This document shows, in pieces, positions 19,108 to 27,476 of a stretch of DNA of 64,000 bases. The position numbers were made by a program, and so were the translations under genes. The notes beneath the pieces were generated by a model. That model searched no databases and was not told the origin of the DNA. It saw nothing but the letters and a program-made list of their open reading frames with translations. Every line of letters begins with the position of its first letter. Position 1 is the stretch's first letter. The DNA comes from UBA5069 sp963773745 (GTDB lineage Bacteria > Chloroflexota > Anaerolineae > Caldilineales > Caldilineaceae): NCBI GenBank assembly GCA_963773745.1, contig CAVZCL010000001.1:930001-994000 (forward strand). Reading direction: 5' to 3'.

Positions 19108-19720
19108 GCAGAGGAGCCGCGCCCTCGTCTGTCGGCGCCCCATCGTGCGCCTGCGCGCCAGCCAGCGGCGGCAAAACAATGTGGCCGCCCAGCGCGCTCA
19201 GTTCAAAGGCCTCAATCCCCTGCTGGCCGAGCATGATCGAAAGCTCACCGCCATGGTGCATGTCGTGCGCCATCACGCGGAAGAGTGTCCACTGGCGCGG
19301 AATGGCCCAATGCTGCCCATTCCAGGTATAGGAATAGCTCACGGCCAGGTCATCAACTGTCCACGCCGAAAGCGTTGCGTCGATCATCAGCCACGAGCGC
19401 TCGAGCCATTCGATAAGCGCGCCCGCGTCCTGCGTGCTCTGCAGCGCCTCTTCAGCGGGAAAGCGATTGCCTTCGTCATCGGTCGTCCAGTGGGGCACAG
19501 CGGCGGCGGCCTCTGCGCTGCCCGGTGCATCCATGCGCACAAACCAGGCAATGCGCCCCAGCGCAATGTGGCGCACAATCTCGCCCGCCGAGCGCATGTC
19601 GGCCTTGGGCCGCCAAACCAGCTCCATGGGCGTGCGCTGGCGCATCGCGCCGATCAGGCTGGCGTTGTAGCCCGCCCAGCCGTCAAAGATCGATTGCAAT
19701 GAAATGGGGGTCTCAGTCAC
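19100..19720 (-). CDS. DinB/YfiT-fold protein
   Basis: Four-helix-bundle DinB superfamily. GTG 19720 is preferred because AAAGGAGC lies 7 bases upstream (19727-19734); an ATG at 19768 has no such site. Putative metal ligands are His in EIVRHIALGRI and the HH of MAHDMHHGGELSIML, matching the usual three-His pattern. Members include thiol-dependent S-transferases (YfiT, BstA) but most are uncharacterised. The alanine-rich C-terminal tail after HIVLPPL looks unstructured. Confidence 0.75.
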   Translation of the reverse strand: MTETPISLQSIFDGWAGYNASLIGAMRQRTPMELVWRPKADMRSAGEIVRHIALGRIAWFVRMDAPGSAEAAAAVPHWTTDDEGNRFPAEEALQSTQDAGALIEWLERSWLMIDATLSAWTVDDLAVSYSYTWNGQHWAIPRQWTLFRVMAHDMHHGGELSIMLGQQGIEAFELSALGGHIVLPPLAGAQAHDGAPTDEGAAPLHA

Positions 19721-19771
19721 TTGAATTGCTCCTTTTGCCGGGCCTGTCCCAGCAGGTGCGACGGTCACTGC

Positions 19772-20314
19772 CTACAGACGATTGGGCAGCACAAAGCGTT
19801 CATACCAGTCTGCGATCTGCGCGCCGTGCACAGACTGCCACGCTTTCCAGACGCTGCGCACATACGTGTCGGCAACATCGCCGCGCGCTGCAGGTGTGGG
19901 CGCACGCACAATGTCGGCCACGGTCACCGCACCCAGTGCGGCCAGTGGCGGCGGCTCGAGCCAGACGAAGCGGGCGTGCTTTGATGACGTGCCTGGTCGC
20001 AGCGCCTGCGTTCGCAGCCAGTATTGCGCATCTTCGCCTGCGTTGCGCTCAAGAACGCCATAGAGCGTGAGCACATGCACGGCCACGGACTGAATCGACT
20101 GGTTTGACGGCACGCCTGGATGCTGTGCCGCGTAGGCGTCTATCAGCAATGCGAAGAACGGGCCTGCTTTGGTGGCAGGCTCACCGATATTGAGCGCGCT
20201 GAAGAGCGCCCAGCACGATGCACTTGCGCCGAGATAACGATGCACTGGGCCATCTACAACGGGTAATTGTGCGCCGCAGTCGGGGCAGACTTCGACATTC
20301 TCATCGGTTTGCAT
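19772..20314 (-). CDS. DUF5946 family protein
   Basis: 180 residues from ATG 20314. A zinc-ribbon-like start, EVCPDCGAQLPVVDGPVHRY, is followed by SCWALFSALN and then a helical body with SIQSVAVHVLTLYGVLER and a WKAWQSVHGAQIADWYERF end, which matches the DUF5946 pattern. The function is unknown. It lies 51 bases upstream of the DinB-fold gene on the same strand. Confidence 0.65.
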   Translation of the reverse strand: MQTDENVEVCPDCGAQLPVVDGPVHRYLGASASCWALFSALNIGEPATKAGPFFALLIDAYAAQHPGVPSNQSIQSVAVHVLTLYGVLERNAGEDAQYWLRTQALRPGTSSKHARFVWLEPPPLAALGAVTVADIVRAPTPAARGDVADTYVRSVWKAWQSVHGAQIADWYERFVLPNRL

Positions 20315-20478
20315 GAGTTCTCTCTGGCCGCAATTGTACCACCGATTCGGGCACGCGCATTCCTGGTTTGCGTTGCGGCAGGCGGCAGCGCGAAGCCGTC
20401 TGGTCGAATCATCGCCGCGCAAGGTAAAATGAGAATTCCACACGACCGATCAACCATCACAAGAAGCAGGATAATGCC

Positions 20479-21843
20479 ATGCTGATCCACAATGCGACTG
20501 TTCTCACATTCGACGACGCGCAGCGCGTGCTGGAAGATGGCGCCGTGCTGATTGACGGCGCGACCATTGCCGATGTTGGTCCCAGCGCCGATCTGCTGGC
20601 GCGCCACCCGGGCGCCGCCCGCTGGGACGCCAACGGCATGGTGCTCATGCCCGGCCAGATATGCGCGCACACCCACTTCTACGGCGCGTTTGCGCGCGGC
20701 ATGTACATCCCGGGCCCGCCCGCCAAAGACTTCCCCGAAATTCTGCAGAACCTTTGGTGGAAGCTGGACAAGGCGCTGGACATGGAGGGCGTACAGGCAT
20801 CAGCCGAAGTTTGCCTTGTGGATGCAATCCGCAACGGCACCACCACGCTCATTGACCACCATGCCAGCCAGCGCGCGATTGACGGCAGCCTTGATGCCGT
20901 CGCCGACGCCGTCCTGCAGAGCGGCCTGCGCGCCGCCCTCTGCTATGAAGTGACCGACCGCGACGGCCCCGAGGCGGCGCGTGCCGGCATTCACGAAAAC
21001 ACGCGCTTCATGCGCCGCATGCTGGCAGCGCGGCGCACGGCGGCCGAATCGCCCGAGGCGACGCGGCTGGCCGCCACCTTTGGGCTGCACGCCAGCCTCA
21101 CCCTCTCCGACGCCACGCTGGAAGCCTGCCGCACCCAGTCTGACCGCTTCCACGTCCATGTGGCGGAAGACCCTTCAGACGAGTACGACAGCCTTGCGAA
21201 GTCGGGCAAGCGTGTGGTGGAACGGCTGCACCGCTATGGCATCACCGGCGCGCAGAGCATCATGGCGCACTGCATCCATGTGGATGCGTGGGAGACCGCG
21301 ATCCTGCGCGAGACGGGCACTTTCGTCTCGCACCAACCTCGTTCGAACATGAATAATGCAGTGGGCACGGCCGAAATTACCCCCATGCTGCGCGCCGGCA
21401 TGGCCGTTTGCCTGGGCAATGACGGCTTCAGCAACGATATGTTCACGGAGATGAAGGTGGCGGACCTGCTGCAGAAGCAGGCGCACGCCGACCCACGCTA
21501 CCTTGGGGCCGACAAAGTGATTCAGATGGCGGTGGAGAACAACCGCCGCCTTGCATCGGTCTTCTTTGACAAGCCCGTGGGCATTGTGGCGCCCAACGCC
21601 TATGCCGACCTGATTCTGCTCGATTACTACCCCACCACGCCCATGAACGCCGGCAACCTGCCGTGGCACATTCTCTTCGGCTTCAGCGGCGGCCACGTCA
21701 ACAGCACGATTGTGCAGGGCGAGGTGCTTATGCGCGACCGCAAGCTGCTGACCATGGACGAGGCCGCCATCACTGCCCGCAGTCGCGCCGTTGCCGCAGC
21801 AACGTGGGAGCGGTATTGGGCCATGTTTGCAGAGAAAGAGTAA
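20479..21843 (+). CDS. ssnA: Putative aminohydrolase SsnA
   Basis: 454 residues, the normal length of SsnA in the amidohydrolase (cytosine/guanine deaminase-like) superfamily. Metal site: CAHTHFYGAFARGM (HxH at about 63), H in FHVHVAED, H in MAHCIHVD, and the Asp in CLGNDGFSN. SsnA members accompany selenium-dependent molybdenum hydroxylases and XdhD; an XdhD-like gene lies 9 kb downstream in this window, so a purine or heterocycle pathway is a reasonable inference. ATG 20479 is preceded by AAGAAGCAGGA. Confidence 0.8.
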   Translation: MLIHNATVLTFDDAQRVLEDGAVLIDGATIADVGPSADLLARHPGAARWDANGMVLMPGQICAHTHFYGAFARGMYIPGPPAKDFPEILQNLWWKLDKALDMEGVQASAEVCLVDAIRNGTTTLIDHHASQRAIDGSLDAVADAVLQSGLRAALCYEVTDRDGPEAARAGIHENTRFMRRMLAARRTAAESPEATRLAATFGLHASLTLSDATLEACRTQSDRFHVHVAEDPSDEYDSLAKSGKRVVERLHRYGITGAQSIMAHCIHVDAWETAILRETGTFVSHQPRSNMNNAVGTAEITPMLRAGMAVCLGNDGFSNDMFTEMKVADLLQKQAHADPRYLGADKVIQMAVENNRRLASVFFDKPVGIVAPNAYADLILLDYYPTTPMNAGNLPWHILFGFSGGHVNSTIVQGEVLMRDRKLLTMDEAAITARSRAVAAATWERYWAMFAEKE

Positions 21844-21967
21844 ATGGTAAGTGGTGCATTGGTCATTGGTAATTGCGGTGCGTCTGCTTGCCATTACGAC
21901 TTCACCTATAACCAATGGCACGCAATGTCGCCAATGCACCAATGACCAATGCACCAATGACCAATTG
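21844..21967. repeat. Inverted cluster of ATTGGTCATTGGT units
   Basis: TGGTGCATTGGTCATTGGTA near 21853 faces two tandem CAATGCACCAATGACCAATG-type units at 21931-21966. Similar AATTGGT units occur near 41146-41175 and 51607, and the related CACTTGCCACTTACCACT units near 29505-29545. It fills the gap between ssnA and npdG. Confidence 0.65.
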
Positions 21968-22006
21968 CCGTTCATCCAGACACCTCACTAGCACAAGGAC
22001 ACTCGC

Positions 22007-22678
22007 ATGACTAAACCAACAATCGCCCTCATAGGCGGCACCGGCGCCGAAGGCTCGGGGCTGGCTATCCGTTGGGCCGCGGCCGGCTACCCGGTCATCA
22101 TTGGCAGCCGCAGCGCCGAACGCGCCGCGGCTGCCGCCGCCGACTTTTCGGCGCTCCTGCCCGCAGGGGGCGCGCCGCTGCAGGGGCTCGACAACGCCGC
22201 TGCCGCTGCCGCCGCCGATATCGTCGTACTGAGCGTTCCCTACAGCGGTCAGGCCGAGATGATTGAGCAGGTGCGCGCCGGCAGCCAGGGCAAGATTTTC
22301 GTCACGGTGGGCGTGCCGCTCATGCCCCCCAAGGTCTCCACTGCCTGGCGGCCTGAAGGCGGTTCGGCTGCACAGGAGGCAGCCGCGCAGTTGGGCGAGG
22401 ATGTGCGCGTGGTGGCGGCCTTCCAGAACGTGGCGGCGGGCCATCTGCGCGATCTGGCCTGGGAGCCCAACTGTGATGTGCTGGTGACGGGCGACCAGAA
22501 AGAGCCGAAGCAGGCCGTTATGGAGCTGGCGCGCGCAGCAGGCTTCTTCCCGGTGGATGCAGGACCGCTGGCCAACAGCGCCGTTGTCGAAGGCATTACG
22601 GCGCTGCTCATCGGCATCAATGCGCGCCACAAGGTGCAGGGGAGCGGCATCCGCATTACCGGAATTCCGCGCGAATAA
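22007..22678 (+). CDS. npdG: F420:NADP(+) oxidoreductase (NADPH-dependent F420 reductase)
   Basis: 223 residues. The NADP-binding motif IALIGGTGAEGSGLAIRWAA with SRSAERA just after is the hallmark of NpdG/Fno, which passes hydride between NADPH and coenzyme F420. LSVPYSGQAEMI, GVPLMPPK and the C-terminal SAVVEGITALLIGINARHKV also fit. It implies that the organism makes or scavenges F420, although no F420 biosynthesis gene is visible here. Confidence 0.88.
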   Translation: MTKPTIALIGGTGAEGSGLAIRWAAAGYPVIIGSRSAERAAAAAADFSALLPAGGAPLQGLDNAAAAAAADIVVLSVPYSGQAEMIEQVRAGSQGKIFVTVGVPLMPPKVSTAWRPEGGSAAQEAAAQLGEDVRVVAAFQNVAAGHLRDLAWEPNCDVLVTGDQKEPKQAVMELARAAGFFPVDAGPLANSAVVEGITALLIGINARHKVQGSGIRITGIPRE

Positions 22679-22690
22679 GAACTGCGATTG

Positions 22691-22770
22691 CACAGATTGC
22701 CAGGGGCACACAGAAGAAGCGGATGATTGGTTGTTCATCCGCTTCTTCCGTGTGCCCCTGGCAATCTGTG
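22691..22770. repeat. Long hairpin between convergent genes
   Basis: Arms of 36 bases (CACAGATTGCCAGGGGCACA... and its near complement ending GGCAATCTGTG) flank the loop TTGGTTGT, with one or two mismatches. It sits between npdG (+) and the zinc permease (-), so it could terminate both transcripts. A degenerate relative (GAAGCGGATGATTCTC ... CTGTGCAATCTGTGTAC) lies at about 25772-25834. Confidence 0.8.
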
Positions 22771-22782
22771 TACCGTCAGCAC

Positions 22783-23628
22783 TCACACATGCGTGTGCGC
22801 CAGACGCTGTGCAGCGCGCTTTTGCAGCGTGCTGAAGAGCAGCGCCACGCAAAAGACAGCCGATTGCGTCAATACAATCGTTGCACCCGAAGCGGCGTTG
22901 ATGGCGTAGCTCAAGTACATGCCCACCAACCCGCAAAACGCGCCAATCGTCATGGCATAGAGCACCATGCGGTGAAAGGAATCGGTGAGCAGGCGCGCCG
23001 TTATCGCGGGCACCACAAGCGCGGCAGCAATCAGGGTGACCCCCAGAATCTGCATGGAGGCGATCAGCGCCGCCGCCAGCGCGAGCGCAAAGAGCGTATC
23101 CACCCACTCGGTATGCACGCCGTAGACCTGCGCCACGTCGCTGTCGAAGGTGGTGAAGAGCAACTGCTTGTAGGCCAGAAAGATGAGTCCGCCCACCAGC
23201 AGCGTCACCCCTGCCACCACCCACACATCCTGCTGCTTGACGCCCAGAATGTTGCCGAAGAGCGCGGCATCAATGCTTTGCGTAAAGCGGCGGTAGCGGC
23301 TGATGAGCGCCACCCCCAGCGCAAAGCTGGCGGTGGTGATGACCCCGATTGCAGCATCGGCGCCTATACGTGTCCGGCGCGTCGTCTGGTTGATGAGCAC
23401 GGCTGTGAGAAAGCCCCAGATGCCTGCGCCGATGTAGAAGTTCCAGGACATGACGTAGGAGACGACTGCGCCGCCAAAGATTGCGTGCGAGAGGCCGTGA
23501 CCGATATAGCTCATGCCGCGCAGAACGATGTAGACGCCCAGCAGCCCGCACAGAATCCCCGCCAGCACGGCAACCATGGTGCCGTTGCGGAAAAACTCAT
23601 ACTGGAAGGGTTCGAGCAAGGATGTCAT
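22783..23628 (-). CDS. Zinc/manganese ABC transporter permease
   Basis: 281 residues from ATG 23628 (AGGAG just upstream, 23637-23641). ABC-3 family: about eight hydrophobic segments, with YIVLRGMSYIGHGLSHAIFG near the N-terminus and the conserved MQILGVTLIAAALVVPAITA near residue 200. It moves metal ions across the cytoplasmic membrane with the ATPase and binding protein encoded upstream. It overlaps the ATPase gene by 32 bases, indicating translational coupling. Unlike the broken operon at 0.7-4.9 kb, there is one permease and no winged-helix tail; the C-terminus is a short KRAAQRLAHTHV. Confidence 0.88.
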   Translation of the reverse strand: MTSLLEPFQYEFFRNGTMVAVLAGILCGLLGVYIVLRGMSYIGHGLSHAIFGGAVVSYVMSWNFYIGAGIWGFLTAVLINQTTRRTRIGADAAIGVITTASFALGVALISRYRRFTQSIDAALFGNILGVKQQDVWVVAGVTLLVGGLIFLAYKQLLFTTFDSDVAQVYGVHTEWVDTLFALALAAALIASMQILGVTLIAAALVVPAITARLLTDSFHRMVLYAMTIGAFCGLVGMYLSYAINAASGATIVLTQSAVFCVALLFSTLQKRAAQRLAHTHV

Positions 23629-24565
23629 CCTGCATCTCCTTTGACACGCCATTCAACGCGCCATTTACTGTGCTGTTCACTGCGCCATCGATCACGCCAA
23701 CCATCACGCCATTCACAGCGCCATTCACAGCGCCATTGCCGCCCGTTAATCCTGCGGAGTGGCCCGGCACTGGCTCCGGCACCACATCGCGCCAGGTGTG
23801 GCCGTGGGGCTTCTGCTGCACAAAGAGCATGCCCCCTTCGCGCAGCACCACAAACTCGCCGTCATAGGTTTGCTGCAGCACGGCGGGCGTAAAGACCTGG
23901 TCGGGCGTACCTTCTGCAATCACCCGGTTCTTGAGACAGATGACCCACGGCAGATGGGCCGCCGCGGCGTTGAGGTCGTGCGTGGTCATGAGGATCGTCA
24001 TCCCTTGCCGGTTCAGGTCGGCAAGCAGATGAAGAATATTCTCGGCCGTGCGCATATCCACGCCACTGGTGGGCTCGTCGAGCACAAGCAGTTCGGGTTC
24101 GGCAATGAGCGCGCGCGCCAGAAAGACGCGCTGCTGCTGCCCGCCCGAAAGGTCGCGTATGTGGCGGGCGCCAAACTCGCCAATGCCAAGCTGCTCCAGC
24201 ACGGCGCGCGCTTTGTGCCGATCGAGGCGCGAGGGCCAGGGCCAGAGGCTGGCGTTGCGCGTCCGCCCCATGAGGACCACCTGCTCGGCCGTAACGGGGA
24301 AGTTCCAGTCCACCGTCTCAATTTGCGGCACATAGGCCACGCGCGAGGAGGGGCGACCATCCAGCACACGCCCGTCAATGCGCACGGCTCCCTGTCCGGC
24401 GCGCAGCACGCCCAGCAGCAGCTTGAGGAGGCTTGTCTTGCCCGCGCCGCTGGGCCCCACAACGCCTGCAAATTGCCCTGCGTGCAGGTGCAGCGAGACA
24501 TCCTCGAGCACGGGCACGGCGCCGTAGCCGAACGTTACATTTTGCACATCAACCAGTGGTTGCAT
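23597..24565 (-). CDS. Zinc/manganese ABC transporter ATP-binding protein with repetitive C-terminal tail
   Basis: Walker A GPSGAGKTS (about 36-45), Q-loop YVPQIETVDWNFP, signature LSGGQQQRVF (about 140), Walker B LLVLDEPTSGVD and H-loop MTTHD are all intact. After the ABC domain (about 245 residues) an unusual 75-residue tail contains NGAVNGAVNGV, GAVNSTVNGALNGV, encoded by degenerate 12-base units (GCCATTCACAGC on the plus strand, 23650-23745). The tail is absent from usual ZnuC/MntB-type proteins. The gene starts 38 bases after the binding-protein stop and overlaps the permease start. Confidence 0.88.
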   Translation of the reverse strand: MQPLVDVQNVTFGYGAVPVLEDVSLHLHAGQFAGVVGPSGAGKTSLLKLLLGVLRAGQGAVRIDGRVLDGRPSSRVAYVPQIETVDWNFPVTAEQVVLMGRTRNASLWPWPSRLDRHKARAVLEQLGIGEFGARHIRDLSGGQQQRVFLARALIAEPELLVLDEPTSGVDMRTAENILHLLADLNRQGMTILMTTHDLNAAAAHLPWVICLKNRVIAEGTPDQVFTPAVLQQTYDGEFVVLREGGMLFVQQKPHGHTWRDVVPEPVPGHSAGLTGGNGAVNGAVNGVMVGVIDGAVNSTVNGALNGVSKEMQDDILARTLPV

Positions 24566-24603
24566 AAGAGTCGCATTCGCCCGCCTGGGCCTGTGGCGTT
24601 GCC

Positions 24604-25650
24604 TTACTGCGCCTGATTGACGGCGGCATCGACGCCCGTCACGTTGCTGGGGTCCACCTGGGCAATGATGGAGGGATCGCCCCCAAGCGCCTCCGCCATA
24701 ACGCGCAGGTTCTCCACCATGAGCCCCACATAGGAGTGGTTTGCTTCGCCGGGCGCGCCGGGCAGATCGTCATCGCGCAGGTTATCCACATAGGTTGCGC
24801 CTGTCTCTGCGGCAATTTGCTCGAGCACGGGCGACGCGAAGACCTCCGAGCCGAAGATCGCGGGCACCTTCTCGGCGCGAATTTGCTCGATGATGGCAAC
24901 CACATCGCGCGCCGATGGCTCGGCGAAATCGGAGGGTTGAATGGCGCCGATAACCGTCATGCCATAGCGCGGGGCGAAGTAGGCCCATGAGTCGTGGTAG
25001 GTCAGAAGCTTGCGATTCTCCGCCGGAATGGTGTCAACCGTTGCCTGAATGGCTGCGTCCAGTTCGTCAATACGCGCCTTGAAGGCATCATAGTTGGCGG
25101 CGTATGTGGTGGCGTTTTCCGGGTCGGCCTGCGCTAGGCTGTCGCGTATGATTTCGGCATAGCGCAGCGCAAGGAGGGGGTTGGGCCACAGGTGCGGGTT
25201 GGGGCTGCCCCCTTCCTCGGGGAAGGAGAAGTCATAGAGGTAGGCGTCAGGCTGAATGGTCTGGTCGCCCAGCAGCACAATCTGTGCATCGTCCTTTTTG
25301 TTGGCCTCTGCCAGCGCCAGCGTGGGCTCCTCCAGCTTGAGGCCATTGACGAAGATAATGTCGGCCTCCGCCAACAGGCGTGCGTCTGAAGGAGCAGGCT
25401 CAAAGGTGTGCGAATTCACACCTTCGGGCACAATGCCGGTGATCTCCACCAGGTTGCCGCCAATGTTGTAGGCAATGTTGGTGACGGGTGAAACCGTCGT
25501 CACAATGCGCACTTTTTGCGTTGCCGGTTCGGCGGCACCGCCTGCGGCGCCGTTGGCGGAAGTGGCGGCAGCGGGTGGCTGGCCTGTGGCGCACGCAGCC
25601 AGCACAACAGATGCAGCGCAAAGCGCCGCAATTCTCTTCAGATACGACAT
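24604..25650 (-). CDS. Metal ABC transporter substrate-binding lipoprotein (TroA/ZnuA type)
   Basis: 348 residues from ATG 25650, with GGGAGC upstream. The leader ends VVLAAC (Cys20), a lipobox. Probable ligands: His81 (NSHTFEP), His153 (NPHLWPNP), His219 (LTYHDSW) and an Asp in DNLRDDDLPG, the three-His-plus-acid set of zinc-type TroA/ZnuA proteins. There is no long His-rich loop as in enterobacterial ZnuA. Together with the ATPase, the permease and the Fur-type gene upstream it forms an intact uptake system, most likely for zinc; manganese cannot be excluded. Confidence 0.88.
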   Translation of the reverse strand: MSYLKRIAALCAASVVLAACATGQPPAAATSANGAAGGAAEPATQKVRIVTTVSPVTNIAYNIGGNLVEITGIVPEGVNSHTFEPAPSDARLLAEADIIFVNGLKLEEPTLALAEANKKDDAQIVLLGDQTIQPDAYLYDFSFPEEGGSPNPHLWPNPLLALRYAEIIRDSLAQADPENATTYAANYDAFKARIDELDAAIQATVDTIPAENRKLLTYHDSWAYFAPRYGMTVIGAIQPSDFAEPSARDVVAIIEQIRAEKVPAIFGSEVFASPVLEQIAAETGATYVDNLRDDDLPGAPGEANHSYVGLMVENLRVMAEALGGDPSIIAQVDPSNVTGVDAAVNQAQ

Positions 25651-25949
25651 TGATTGCTCCCTGTTCTTTTTGCGCTGATTGCGCTGCACCCTTGATAGTC
25701 GTGTCCGCAAAAAGAAAAGCCGTACTTGCACACAAATTTGAAGATGAGACAGACAAAAATGAGACAGCCAGAAGCGGATGATTCTCAGCGAGACTGATCT
25801 GTGCTTATCCTTTTCATCTGTGCAATCTGTGTACAGGTCGTTTCAGCACTTCGCGCGGATGACTGTTGAGCCCTGGGGCGCGTGCGACGGCGTTATGCCG
25901 CAGAAGGAAGCATCATCGCACAGTTGCAAGTATTCGCATGTGAGTAATG

Positions 25950-26399
25950 TTACGAAGAGCCATCGACTGGCGCGGCCCGCTCGACACAGGCGGCGCAGAG
26001 GCCAAAGACCACAATGTGGTTGGCTTCGGCGTGGAAGCCGTAGCCGCCATCCAGCGCCTCAATCAATGGATTAAGCAGGTGATCGGGGAACTCCACCGAA
26101 TGGTGGCAGGCGCGGCAAATGGCATGGTGGTGGTCGGCATGGGAGCGCAGGGCATAATGGGTTGCACCTGTGCCCATGTCGGCGTCGGTAATCAGATCCA
26201 GCGACTTGAGAAGTTCCAGCGTGCGATAGACCGTGGCAAGGTTGACATAGGGGCTTTCGGCCCGGACGACGGCATAGAGCTCCTCGGCGGTGTGGTGCGC
26301 CGGCATGGATTCGATGGCGCGCACAATCATCGCGCGCTGGGGCGTCACGCGTATTCCGCGTGCGCGCAACCGGCTAATGAGTGCGTCCTGATCACACAT
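25950..26399 (-). CDS. Fur-family metalloregulator (probably Zur)
   Basis: 149 residues from ATG 26399. The winged-helix DNA-binding part contains GIRVTPQRAMIVRAIE (recognition region) and NLATVYRTLELL. The dimerisation part has HADHHHAICRACHHSVEF and GLCAACVE, giving the structural-zinc cysteines Cys95/Cys98 and Cys135/Cys138. It lies 300 bases upstream of, and co-directional with, the zinc-type transporter, so Zur control of that operon is the simplest reading. PerR/Fur specificity cannot be settled by eye. Confidence 0.85.
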   Translation of the reverse strand: MCDQDALISRLRARGIRVTPQRAMIVRAIESMPAHHTAEELYAVVRAESPYVNLATVYRTLELLKSLDLITDADMGTGATHYALRSHADHHHAICRACHHSVEFPDHLLNPLIEALDGGYGFHAEANHIVVFGLCAACVERAAPVDGSS

Positions 26400-26434
26400 G
26401 GTGCTGACTCCCGGATTGTGATACGCGCCTGCCG

Positions 26435-26464
26435 ATTTGCAGTTGCGAATGAATTGCAGCAAAT
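26435..26464. promoter_or_regulatory. Possible operator between the Fur-family gene and the hydrolase gene
   Basis: ATTTGC at 26435-26440 and GCAAAT at 26459-26464 are perfect complements 18 bases apart, in the divergent promoter gap. The inside is only weakly symmetrical. It may be a two-turn operator for autoregulation, but I cannot match it to a known Zur box. Confidence 0.25.
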
Positions 26465-26543
26465 TGGAACACATCCCGCTGCAATGCACAAAGTCACGGC
26501 GTAGACTTGCGCAATACTGCCTTTCCAACCAAGAGGAGCACCC

Positions 26544-27476
26544 ATGGATTCCGCACCCGCAACAAGGCCGTCGACAGCACAGGTTGACGCGTCGGCTCCA
26601 ATCGACGGCTATGTGACCATCCGCCCCGAAAGTGGCGGCCTGAAGCTGCATTTGCTTGAGTGGCCTGGTGAGGGCGCGCCCTTTGTGCTGCTGCACGGCC
26701 TGGCCAGCAATGCGCGCACCTGGCTTGGCGTGGGCAATGCGCTGGCGGCCGCGGGCTATCATGTCTTCGCCGTCGACCAGCGCGGCCACGGATTGAGTGA
26801 CAAAGCCTCCGATGGCTACGACTTTGCCACCATCTGCGACGACCTGCTGCTCCTTCTCGATACGCTGGCGCTGGAGCAGCCCATTGTTGTGGGCCAATCG
26901 TGGGGCGGCAACGTGGTGCTGGAGTTTGCCGCCCGCAACCCGGGCCGGGCGCGCGGCTTCGCCTTCATTGACGGCGGCATTCTTGACCTGCAGGAACATC
27001 CTTCGGGGGCGGACTGGGAGAGCATTGCGGTGGCGCTGCGCCCGCCCAACCTCATTGGCACGCCGCGCAGCGCCATCAAACAGATGATTGCACAGAGCAA
27101 TCCGGGCTGGACGGACGCCGGCGTCGAGGCGACGCTCGCCAATTTCGAGACGCTGCCCGACGGCACGGTGCGGCCATGGCTCACGCTCGAGCACCACATG
27201 CGCATTCTGCGTTCGCTCTGGGAGCAGCGCCCGGGCGACCTCTACCCGCGCGTGGCCGAACCGGTGCTCATTTGCGCCGCCGATGATGGCAACTCGGCGT
27301 GGACGGTGGCCAAGCATCGCATGGTGGCTTCGGCGCAGGCGTATCTGCCAACGAGCGAGGTGCGCTGGTTTCACGACACCGCGCATGACATCCACGTGCA
27401 CCGCCCGAGCGAACTGGCTTCGATCTTTATCAATGAGGCGGCGCACGGCATCTGGAGTGGGGAGAATGCTGCATGA
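26544..27476 (+). CDS. Alpha/beta hydrolase
   Basis: 310 residues with AGAGGAGC 8 bases before ATG 26544. The fold signatures are FVLLHGLASNARTW (oxyanion region), DQRGHGLSDKA, the nucleophile elbow GQSWGGN (Ser at about residue 117), an acidic residue in LICAADDGN and the catalytic His in TAHDIHVHRP. It could be an esterase, lactonase or C-C hydrolase. It shares an ATGA overlap with the next gene (27473-27476), indicating a two-gene operon. Confidence 0.82.
   Translation: MDSAPATRPSTAQVDASAPIDGYVTIRPESGGLKLHLLEWPGEGAPFVLLHGLASNARTWLGVGNALAAAGYHVFAVDQRGHGLSDKASDGYDFATICDDLLLLLDTLALEQPIVVGQSWGGNVVLEFAARNPGRARGFAFIDGGILDLQEHPSGADWESIAVALRPPNLIGTPRSAIKQMIAQSNPGWTDAGVEATLANFETLPDGTVRPWLTLEHHMRILRSLWEQRPGDLYPRVAEPVLICAADDGNSAWTVAKHRMVASAQAYLPTSEVRWFHDTAHDIHVHRPSELASIFINEAAHGIWSGENAA

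Noticed and set aside
22691..22770. Small RNA gene suggested by the long hairpin
   Set aside because: No promoter is seen, and the position between two convergent stops fits a shared terminator better.
23650..23745. CRISPR-like or minisatellite array
   Set aside because: The short GCCATTCACAGC units are within the coding frame of the transporter ATPase and are simply repetitive coding sequence.
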